DNA from: Corynebacterium accolens
GTDB lineage: Bacteria > Actinomycetota > Actinomycetes > Mycobacteriales > Mycobacteriaceae
Assembly (NCBI RefSeq): GCF_023520795.1
Contig: NZ_CP046605.1
Span: 1,719,438-1,783,437, forward strand
Direction: 5' to 3'
DNA length: 64,000 bases
The notes under the pieces are model-generated. The model was not told where the DNA came from and ran no database searches. It was given only the letters and a program-made list of their open reading frames with translations. The stretch's first letter is position 1; the number at the start of each line of letters is the position of its first letter. The position numbers and the translations under genes were made by a program. Positions 56,801 to 64,000 of the stretch are shown here, piece after piece.

Positions 56801-59770
56801 CATCCGAAAAATCGGCTCATCCCCGCTCACGCGGGGAGCACGGTTTTGCGCGTGATTTTAAGGACTCCTGCGACGGCTCATCCCCGCTCACGCGGGGAGC
56901 ACACCTCGAGTACTGAAACTGTTGGCCTGCGGGTGGGCTCATCCCCGCTCACGCGGGGAGCACGAATGCGTTTGCCATCGCGGATATTGACGCCGGGGCT
57001 CATCCCCGCTCACGCGGGGAGCACTGAACCCGTACACCATGGAGGAGGGGAAGAACGGGCTCATCCCCGCTCACGCGGGGAGCACATCGAGACCGGCGCG
57101 TTCCGCTGAAAGAATTGGGCTCATCCCCGCTCACGCGGGGAGCACCACGGCGATTCTAGTGGCGCGTAGTCCGCGCCGGGCTCATCCCCGCTCACGCGGG
57201 GAGCACCAAGCTTTATATGCGATATGTTGTGCACATTTCGGCTCATCCCCGCTCACGCGGGGAGCACGCACGAGTAGTGACCACCGGGGACTGCCTGGTC
57301 GGCTCATCCCCGCTCACGCGGGGAGCACTGGAGACTACCCGCCGGAAGTATTGGGCTGCTGGGCTCATCCCCGCTCACGCGGGGAGCACGCCTCTGAATA
57401 GTCCAGCGTGATGGAGGAGCCGGGCTCATCCCCGCTCACGCGGGGAGCACCGATACATATGGGCACGCTGCGATGTCCACCACGGCTCATCCCCGCTCAC
57501 GCGGGGAGCACACGATGCGGAACAATGCCCGGCAGGAAGGTCACGGCTCATCCCCGCTCACGCGGGGAGCACACGCCGCGCCTCACGATGCTCGTCCAGC
57601 ATCGCGGCTCATCCCCGCTCACGCGGGGAGCACCCGAAACCACCGGTCTCGGAACGTGGCTGCGAGGGCTCATCCCCGCTCACGCGGGGAGCACGCGATT
57701 CCCGCGCTCTGGCCTTGTACGCGTGGCGGCTCATCCCCGCTCACGCGGGGAGCACCACGCTGGAGGAATTGCGCGAAAAGCTCATTGAGGCTCATCCCCG
57801 CTCACGCGGGGAGCACGGCATCACGGGTAGATTGATTGAGCTCACGGACGGCTCATCCCCGCTCACGCGGGGAGCACGGGTATCGGCATTCACTTCATGT
57901 GGGCAGTCAGGGCTCATCCCCGCTCACGCGGGGAGCACTTCACATCAACGTGAAGCAGGGGCGCTAGATTCGGCTCATCCCCGCTCACGCGGGGAGCACT
58001 CACCCCTGCGGCGATAGCAGGCTTAAACGGCCGGCTCATCCCCGCTCACGCGGGGAGCACTCGCGGCCGTGGCTGGCACGATTCTGCAGCTGCGGCTCAT
58101 CCCCGCTCACGCGGGGAGCACGTTGGTGACGGTGCGTTTGTCGCCGGGCTGTAGGGCTCATCCCCGCTCACGCGGGGAGCACTCACCTACTACTGGTGGG
58201 AAGGAAATTGTGTGCGGCTCATCCCCGCTCACGCGGGGAGCACGATGCCTTTTGGCCTGCCGTGGCGCCGGCTGACGGCTCATCCCCGCTCACGCGGGGA
58301 GCACGACTATTGGTAGTGGCGGGGAAGGCAACGCGGGGGCTCATCCCCGCTCACGCGGGGAGCACGATGATACTGGCCCCGCGAGCATGTTTCTTAGAGG
58401 CTCATCCCCGCTCACGCGGGGAGCACGGGGCGCTGGAATCCGGCGGCGGGGGCGGTGCGGGCTCATCCCCGCTCACGCGGGGAGCACCTGATGGTGACGA
58501 TGTGGGTGCTGGTGGGCTGGGGCTCATCCCCGCTCACGCGGGGAGCACAAGGGGATACGCAGCAGGCCGAATTGGCCGAGGGGCTCATCCCCGCTCACGC
58601 GGGGAGCACACAAACATTCATTATCCCCTTACTCGTCCAGCAACGGCTCATCCCCGCTCACGCGGGGAGCACTCCCAGCTGTCATCTACACCGGGCTCGG
58701 CGCGGGGCTCATCCCCGCTCACGCGGGGAGCACATTCGGTCTGGAAGTGTGCTGACGCGGCGCGGGGGCTCATCCCCGCTCACGCGGGGAGCACTACCTA
58801 TCGGCTAGGGTCACAAGCACCAGGCGGGGCTCATCCCCGCTCACGCGGGGAGCACGCCGACGCCTATGGTGCTGTGCCGGGCGCTGACGGCTCATCCCCG
58901 CTCACGCGGGGAGCACGGAACACCCGGCGTCCCTGACAGCTTGGTCGAGGGCTCATCCCCGCTCACGCGGGGAGCACCGTGGTCTGGGAATGTGGCTATT
59001 TTTGCTTGGGGGCTCATCCCCGCTCACGCGGGGAGCACGGCCATGGTGCGGCCCTCTACAAGCAATTGAGGGGCTCATCCCCGCTCACGCGGGGAGCACT
59101 GTTGATGAGGAATTTCAGCGCATCTACGTCGGGGCTCATCCCCGCTCACGCGGGGAGCACAATTGCTGTAGCGAACCGTCCGCAAATCCGGCGGGCTCAT
59201 CCCCGCTCACGCGGGGAGCACCTAGTGCCCATCTCGCTGAATGATTCCACGCCGGGCTCATCCCCGCTCACGCGGGGAGCACCCATGATTCGGAGAGGCC
59301 GGAGCGGCGGGCGGCGGCTCATCCCCGCTCACGCGGGGAGCACGCCTGCTAGTCGGGCTATTGTGTTTTGGGCTGGGGCTCATCCCCGCTCACGCGGGGA
59401 GCACCGATGGTGTCTTTGTAGGCGCCGTCTTTTTTGGGGCTCATCCCCGCTCACGCGGGGAGCACCAGTGGCCTGCCGGGGAGTCGAACCCCAGTAGCGG
59501 CTCATCCCCGCTCACGCGGGGAGCACAAAGCGGCCGGTAGCGGTATCGACAATATCTACGGCTCATCCCCGCTCACGCGGGGAGCACCCCACCCTACACG
59601 GGGCGGGGGCCTTTTCGTCGGGCTCATCCCCGCTCACGCGGGGAGCACAAGCGTTGGTCGTGGGTGAGGATGAGTTCGAAGGGCTCATCCCCGCTCACGC
59701 GGGGAGCACCAAAGTGAGGCATGACGATGGCCAAAACGGCAAGGCTCATCCCCGCTCACGCGGGGAGCAC
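53824..59770 (-). CRISPR. Type I-E CRISPR array, 98 repeats
   Basis: A 28-base repeat, on the minus strand beginning GTGCTCCCCGCGTGAG and ending GCGGGGATGAGCC, recurs every 61 bases; I saw no base change in the 98 copies. Spacers are 33 bases, except a 34-mer ending at 55349, a 32-mer ending at 57117 and a 35-mer ending at 58644. The palindromic stem fits Cas6e cleavage 8 bases before the repeat end. The array reads leftwards from the leader next to cas2; new spacers enter at the right. Identical spacers occur at 54157/54218, 54462/54523 and 55866/56049. Confidence 0.99.
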
Positions 59771-59859
59771 ACTTGCTGAACAGCAGAAATTCGAGCCTTA
59801 AACGTATTTTACATACGACTTGTATTTTGGGGAAAGCTACCCTCGAAGCTCCACGCGGT
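59771..59859 (-). promoter_or_regulatory. CRISPR leader and putative promoter
   Basis: The 89-base stretch between cas2 and the first repeat holds the leader. On the minus strand TATGTAAAAT (-10 like; TAAAAT at 59806-59811) lies about 35 bases before the first repeat. AAAATAC occurs twice. No -35 is obvious. The stretch is AT-richer than its surroundings, as leaders are. Confidence 0.65.
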
Positions 59860-60216
59860 CTAATATCCTCCCTTCTGTTTCTTATAAGAAATACGGTTAC
59901 GTCGGGCTTGAGACCATCCAGTCCTTCGCTGTGGTTGCCTAGACTTAGTCGGTCGCGTCATCAAGGTAATCCCGTCAAAATCCGTAGGTTCCCAATGATG
60001 TCTGTGAGTCTTGAACTCCATTCCCTGCTCATTCGCGGCTGAATACACCAAAAGTGCGCGGCCATCTTTACAAAGCTCGGTTGTGCGATCCCAGAGCAAA
60101 TCTCGTATACGAGCAGAGGGACGTCCCACGAATACACCGGGAGTCAGTTCAATGAGCCACTTGGACAGATCGCCGCGTAGTCCAGCGGGACAAGCAGTAA
60201 TAACCAGCACCATCAT
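59860..60216 (-). CDS. cas2: CRISPR-associated endonuclease Cas2e
   Basis: A 118-residue type I-E Cas2. The N-terminus MVLVITACPAGLRGDLSKWL is characteristic of the I-E subgroup. Cas2 dimers bridge two Cas1 dimers in the spacer-integration complex. The ATG overlaps the cas1 stop by four bases. The last 25 residues are basic and probably disordered. Confidence 0.96.
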   Translation of the reverse strand: MMVLVITACPAGLRGDLSKWLIELTPGVFVGRPSARIRDLLWDRTTELCKDGRALLVYSAANEQGMEFKTHRHHWEPTDFDGITLMTRPTKSRQPQRRTGWSQARRNRISYKKQKGGY

Positions 60217-61151
60217 GACAACGTTTCCTCTTCTGCCCAGTTAAGACCAGAAGCGATGACTTCAAGTTCACTCCACAGCATTAACTCGGCGTCACTGACA
60301 AGCTCGTCATCAGGAACATCAAAAAGTGCTTTAAGGTCTTGAACCATCCGCGGCATGAGGCGACGTGAGACAACTTGATCCCGCACGAAGCGACGCACTT
60401 CCACAGAGGGATTACCCTGTTGTGCTGCGACAGCATCGAATGCCGCTGGGATAGAAATCTCTGCTTTGTAAAGGTCAGCAATGTCGTAGACAAATGACCT
60501 ATCGGTGCCTGTATGTACTATCCCCAAGGCAGGAATGAAGCCGAGCGCTGCAACGACAGCATGAGCAACTCCATATAGCGCGGCGCTGCCCGCAGTCAGA
60601 GCCTGGTTAATTGGGTCAGAAGAATCGAAATCATTGGGATCATAAGACCTCCGATTCCAATAGACTCCACTACGCTCGGCTTCAGCCGCATAGATTCGCT
60701 TCATGCGTGCACCTTCGCGGCCACGCAGCTGGGACATCGTCAGCTGAGAAACGTCTTCTCCTGGAAACCGCATGGCATACATTCTGCGAGCCACGTCCAA
60801 ACGCTTCCGCTGGTGAGACACTACCTGCGCATGAATTTCAGCCATGCGGGACGATTTCGCTGGGGGCCGACCGTGCGCATAGTACCTAACGCCGCGCTCA
60901 CCTACCCAGAGGGTGGTAACCCCGGCATCGCCAAGCAAAGCCATGCCCGCGTAAGTAATCCTCGTTCCTGGACCAAGCAGCAGTGCCGCCAACTGCGTGG
61001 CTGGCACATGTGCGACGCCGCGCTGGTCCGTGATCGTTAGAGAATTACCATCTCGATTGATCACGCAGCGCTCGGCGTACAGGAAACTGATTCGGTCTCC
61101 CATCCGGGACAAAGCTTGGCGAGTGACAGGGACTTCGCTCGGATTTGACAT
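60213..61151 (-). CDS. cas1: CRISPR-associated integrase Cas1e
   Basis: A 312-residue Cas1 that inserts new spacers with Cas2. Metal-binding residues are visible: Glu in GREGARMKRIYAAEAERSG, His in GIVHTGTD, and Asp in FVYDIADLYK. Start: ATG at 61151, overlapping the cas6e stop by one base (TGATG); an upstream in-frame start inside cas6e is rejected. Confidence 0.97.
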   Translation of the reverse strand: MSNPSEVPVTRQALSRMGDRISFLYAERCVINRDGNSLTITDQRGVAHVPATQLAALLLGPGTRITYAGMALLGDAGVTTLWVGERGVRYYAHGRPPAKSSRMAEIHAQVVSHQRKRLDVARRMYAMRFPGEDVSQLTMSQLRGREGARMKRIYAAEAERSGVYWNRRSYDPNDFDSSDPINQALTAGSAALYGVAHAVVAALGFIPALGIVHTGTDRSFVYDIADLYKAEISIPAAFDAVAAQQGNPSVEVRRFVRDQVVSRRLMPRMVQDLKALFDVPDDELVSDAELMLWSELEVIASGLNWAEEETLS

Positions 61152-61849
61152 CAGGACCCCATCGGCCGGGCTAGGGTCATTAAGCCACAACCATAACCAC
61201 GAGCTCTTCCTATCCCATGAGTAAGGGTGTGCCGAAGAGCCTCAGGATCTTTGACCTCCAAGGTTCCGCGGTATCGGGCTGTGGCGATACGCACACGCCT
61301 ATTGCCATTTCCTTTCCGGAAATCCAACGTTTTTCGCTCAATAATCGCGGTTTCTTCTTCCACGGACCACCGAGAACGCTCATCATCGCTGACATCATCC
61401 CCTGCTCGGGGGGCTAGTTCAAATCCGGCATTTTCTGCTCGTCGATACAACCACTCCAACTGGTGTTCCACAGACACATGAGCCTTCACTTTTCCTCGCT
61501 TGCCTCCATTAGCTTGCGAATACGTTGGGTTGGCTACCAGTTCAAAGATCCATCTTTGCCCCTTAGTGAGTGAATTCAGCAGACGGTCATACTCAACCGA
61601 TTGCCCCGGCCGTGTATCCCACCCTGCTTGTTCCACAATCACATGGTCAGTTGGCTTTTCAGGCCCCACCACATAGAGGGAGTGGTGATGAGCGCCTTCA
61701 TCAAGGCGCCATAGAATACGCCCAGACTCTTGATCCACATCCGGTGGAAATGATGCGGCGACCGCCGCGTGCATTGCTTGTGGATTAGCAAGTAGCTTTC
61801 GCCCTTGACGCCGCTGAGGATTGATAAGAATTTTGGTTAACGTACTCAT
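61151..61849 (-). CDS. cas6e: crRNA-processing endoribonuclease Cas6e
   Basis: A 232-residue Cas6e (Cse3/CasE). It cuts pre-crRNA at the base of the repeat hairpin and stays bound in Cascade. The Gly-rich RNA-binding loop is GIGRARGYGCGLMTLA at the C-terminus; a histidine cluster DEGAHHHSLYVV near residue 50 is in the region expected for the catalytic His. Overlaps cas5e by four bases. Confidence 0.95.
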   Translation of the reverse strand: MSTLTKILINPQRRQGRKLLANPQAMHAAVAASFPPDVDQESGRILWRLDEGAHHHSLYVVGPEKPTDHVIVEQAGWDTRPGQSVEYDRLLNSLTKGQRWIFELVANPTYSQANGGKRGKVKAHVSVEHQLEWLYRRAENAGFELAPRAGDDVSDDERSRWSVEEETAIIERKTLDFRKGNGNRRVRIATARYRGTLEVKDPEALRHTLTHGIGRARGYGCGLMTLARPMGS

Positions 61850-62562
61850 ACATTCATCACCGCCTCCAAAAACGGATCCGGGCGCCGCTCTGCGCTATCT
61901 AAGGGGTTGTCCACATCCGCAAATTCCTTTTGCACCACGGTGCGCCATGAATACTTGCGGTGCTGCGGATCAAAAGAGTTCGGTACATCCTGGCAAGCCA
62001 CGCCGGATTCTCCTGGGAGGGAGTCCCGGTAAATCGGCAGCGATACTTCCCCACCACTGGATTTCATATACTCCTTGGTAGCGTGCCACGTGCCGTGCTC
62101 TTGTAATGCCGTAACCGCAGGCTTTTCAACCACACCAAGCACCACATTGGGCGGAGCCGGGCACGAACGCCGGCCCAAATAGAGCGGAAATACCGGCCGG
62201 TTTAGATTCTCTGCAAAATTCTCGAGTTGCTCGCGATCCTCACTTTCGATTGCCGCAACGAATGCGGCATCTGATAGGAAATAGCGGGTAATGAGTTTTG
62301 CGGATGCCTGCGGATCCTTTTGCCAGTTTTGCGCGGTTTGATAATCCCGCAAAAGGCTACCGGATTGATCGACGCGCACCGCGAACTTGAGTCCAGCCAA
62401 GTCAGCCATATCTTCATCGCGCCTGCGTCCTTCAGCTGCGGCTAGCATGCCAAGAACTCCTGACTTTGAGGGCAAGGACGAAGTTGCACGGGTAGCGTAG
62501 CGAGATTCCGTTCCCCACGACTGCATCGGCCCTTTAAGCAGCAACAACAATGATGCTGTCAT
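61846..62562 (-). CDS. cas5e: Cascade subunit Cas5e
   Basis: A 238-residue Cas5e (CasD) that caps the crRNA 5' handle in Cascade. The N-terminal LLLLLKGPMQSWGTESRY and PSKSGVLGMLAAAEGR are diagnostic. It starts 13 bases after cas7e and overlaps cas6e by four bases. Confidence 0.96.
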   Translation of the reverse strand: MTASLLLLLKGPMQSWGTESRYATRATSSLPSKSGVLGMLAAAEGRRRDEDMADLAGLKFAVRVDQSGSLLRDYQTAQNWQKDPQASAKLITRYFLSDAAFVAAIESEDREQLENFAENLNRPVFPLYLGRRSCPAPPNVVLGVVEKPAVTALQEHGTWHATKEYMKSSGGEVSLPIYRDSLPGESGVACQDVPNSFDPQHRKYSWRTVVQKEFADVDNPLDSAERRPDPFLEAVMNV

Positions 62563-62575
62563 CGTTTTAAGCCTC

Positions 62576-63718
62576 CTACTCCGAAAGCGCGGAAGACAAA
62601 CGCTGCGAAAGCTCTGGCAGCGTCACTTCGTCAGCGATTTGTGCGAAAGCCTGACGGGCCTCGCTCAACCCAACCACAAAGGCTGCCTTAGGCTGCAGCC
62701 CATAGTTTTCTTCAAACTCGGTTTCTTCTTTCGCCAATGCTTCGGCACCGGCGACGCGCAAGCTCTGACCGGCGGTTGGCTCTACTGGTTCTTCGAAGGC
62801 CGTAACTAGGCTCACCGGGCGGGTATCGCGAACTGCGATATAGATGAGCTCAGGCATTGTTTGGTTGGCAAAGGTATTGATTTTGCCCGTGGGCATAGAC
62901 TTGATGAATGCATCAACGAAATTCACTGCGGCTTGCTTTGCGTTTTCTGCCGAGTCGAGATTCTGCGTCAATCCATCTAGATTCACCGTGGCATAGCGGT
63001 ACAAGGTAGAAGACATCATTTGTACAGTGCCAATCATGCCTGCACCAGTTTCTTCGCCTTCCTCGGCCAAGTCATCGACCGCGGTGAAATAGTCGAATTC
63101 AGGAGCGCTGGCGTGAATTCCCAGTGCGTGCGCGACTTGTACCGCAGCATCGACGTTATACGCAGCATCATCGGCAACCATGCGCCCAAACAGCGCCATA
63201 TCTACCGAGTGCTGGGTATCAAGGATCTCCAGTGCATCTTTCTTCTTAATCTTTTCACCGTCGGCCGCAATAATCGCCTCTGCGGCACGTTCAATCTGGT
63301 GCGGGCTCAAGAACAACAAGTATTTGGTCTGCGGATACTGCGCTGCTGCTAGTTCTTCTTCGGTGGTTTCCTCGGAATCTTTCAGCGCCTTGATACGCTT
63401 CGCGTCCACTTCCGTCTTAATTCCTGCAGCTTTGAAAAGCTCAGCAACTTCCTTTTGAGCTCGCTCCGCATCCCAGCCTTCGTGTTCTTGAACCTTACGT
63501 GCGATCTTCTCTGGAAGCCGCTTCGACCGGTCACCCACGGATTCAGGGTCGATTTCAGATTCAAAGTACTTGCGGATTGCACGCTTCCATGCCTGTGAAG
63601 AGACTCGCTGACGCGGTACGCCGCCGTAAACGGCAGACTTAGGCGCCCCGGTGTCGTCACGATTGATCAGAGAAGGCGGAAGAGTCTGCAGAGCGTGGAT
63701 ATCGATGGTCAAAGCCAT
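62576..63718 (-). CDS. cas7e: Cascade backbone subunit Cas7e
   Basis: A 380-residue Cas7e (Cse4/CasC) that polymerises along the crRNA spacer. Family marks: LTIDIHALQTLPPSLINRDD at the N-terminus, the GVPRQRVSSQAWKRAIR loop, and VDMALFGRMVADDAAYNVDAA in the middle. The ATG has AAAGGAA upstream. Confidence 0.97.
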   Translation of the reverse strand: MALTIDIHALQTLPPSLINRDDTGAPKSAVYGGVPRQRVSSQAWKRAIRKYFESEIDPESVGDRSKRLPEKIARKVQEHEGWDAERAQKEVAELFKAAGIKTEVDAKRIKALKDSEETTEEELAAAQYPQTKYLLFLSPHQIERAAEAIIAADGEKIKKKDALEILDTQHSVDMALFGRMVADDAAYNVDAAVQVAHALGIHASAPEFDYFTAVDDLAEEGEETGAGMIGTVQMMSSTLYRYATVNLDGLTQNLDSAENAKQAAVNFVDAFIKSMPTGKINTFANQTMPELIYIAVRDTRPVSLVTAFEEPVEPTAGQSLRVAGAEALAKEETEFEENYGLQPKAAFVVGLSEARQAFAQIADEVTLPELSQRLSSALSE

Positions 63719-63753
63719 TGCGAAAATTCCTTTCTAGAATATGAAAATTGATT

Positions 63754-64000
63754 TTAAGAAGTCGGTTCGGTCTGAGAAGACGCATAAGAACCGAGTGCGA
63801 AGTCACGTGCCCATTTCAATAGCACGCCTTGTCGCTGTGTATGAGCTTTTTGAGTAGCGTTTTTGCTGCCTAGAACCCGCAGGTCCTGAGCAAATGCACC
63901 GTAGTCAAACCCCAAATTTTCCCCGCGCAATAGCGTTACCAAGGAACGAATATGTATAAGGCGGGAAGCCTCATCGGAAGATACGAGCATCGCATCAAAC
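63754..64000 (-). CDS. cse2: Cascade small subunit Cse2, C-terminal part
   Basis: The frame stays open to the right edge, so about 81 C-terminal residues are present. FDYGAFAQDLRVL and LLKWARDFALGSY match the end of Cse2 (CasB), which holds the displaced DNA strand in the R-loop. Its place before cas7e is the standard I-E order; cse1 and cas3 are expected beyond the window. Confidence 0.88.
   Translation of the reverse strand, partial: FDAMLVSSDEASRLIHIRSLVTLLRGENLGFDYGAFAQDLRVLGSKNATQKAHTQRQGVLLKWARDFALGSYASSQTEPTS

Noticed and set aside
53729-59667. Many long plus-strand open frames through the CRISPR array, rich in LIPAHAGST, AHPRSRGEH and SSPLTRGA
   Set aside because: They are translations of the 28-base repeat in three frames; a 61-base period keeps frames open by chance. 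No ribosome sites or protein family.
53824-59770. Reading the array on the plus strand
   Set aside because: The leader with its -10-like element and cas2 lie on the right, decayed repeats lie on the left, and the minus-strand repeat is the standard I-E form ending in the GATGAGCC handle.

Overview
The window is a chromosomal segment of a high-GC actinobacterium, almost certainly a Corynebacterium. Pointers are the E2 acyltransferase SucB shared by the pyruvate and 2-oxoglutarate dehydrogenase complexes, homodimeric AceE, an MscCG-type MscS channel with a long C-terminal extension, the glnA / glnE-glnA2 set, a DUF3052 gene beside aceE, and strong similarity to remembered C. glutamicum proteins (ThrC, SucB, MscCG). 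The species cannot be fixed from the sequence alone.

Bases 1-16200 hold central metabolism: the end of a cobT-like gene, ilvE, a leucyl aminopeptidase, a nicotinamidase, then a lipoate-centred block (sucB with three lipoyl domains, gcvP-gcvT-gcvH, lipB, lipA), a DUF4191 membrane protein, an RDD membrane protein and glnA. GcvH and SucB are substrates of LipB/LipA, so the block groups lipoyl carriers with the enzymes that lipoylate them. Bases 16300-34800 hold a lipoprotein, a TDT-family transporter, a Nudix hydrolase, a secreted trypsin-like protease, thrC, an MFS transporter, an AAA ATPase, several small unknown genes, glnA2-glnE, a DUF2786 protein, a CYTH-CHAD protein, a galactokinase-like GHMP kinase and the RNase P RNA.

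Bases 34800-52950 hold a zinc alcohol dehydrogenase with a GlxR-like upstream site, a tightly packed trio (Nif3-like, zinc-ribbon, RNase H/phosphatase), a low-molecular-weight tyrosine phosphatase, SURF1, tRNA-Val, DUF3052, aceE, an acyl carrier protein with a HAD phosphatase, a 38-residue hydrophobic peptide gene with its own promoter and terminator, a serine hydrolase, an Old Yellow Enzyme homologue, the MscCG-like channel, a TRIC-family channel, a lipoprotein and a CAU-anticodon tRNA.

Bases 53200-64000 are a type I-E CRISPR-Cas locus read right to left: cse2 (cut by the window edge), cas7e, cas5e, cas6e, cas1, cas2, a short leader, then 98 intact repeats. The leader-distal end is the most unusual part of the window. 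After the main array come two degenerate repeats, one two-repeat mini-array, and two tandem genes for paralogous 55- and 49-residue membrane peptides, each sitting between two repeats exactly where a spacer would be and reading in the same direction as the array. The final repeat lies directly before a run of U and looks like a Rho-independent terminator, so the two peptide genes appear to belong to the CRISPR transcription unit. This is the best candidate here for an undescribed system.
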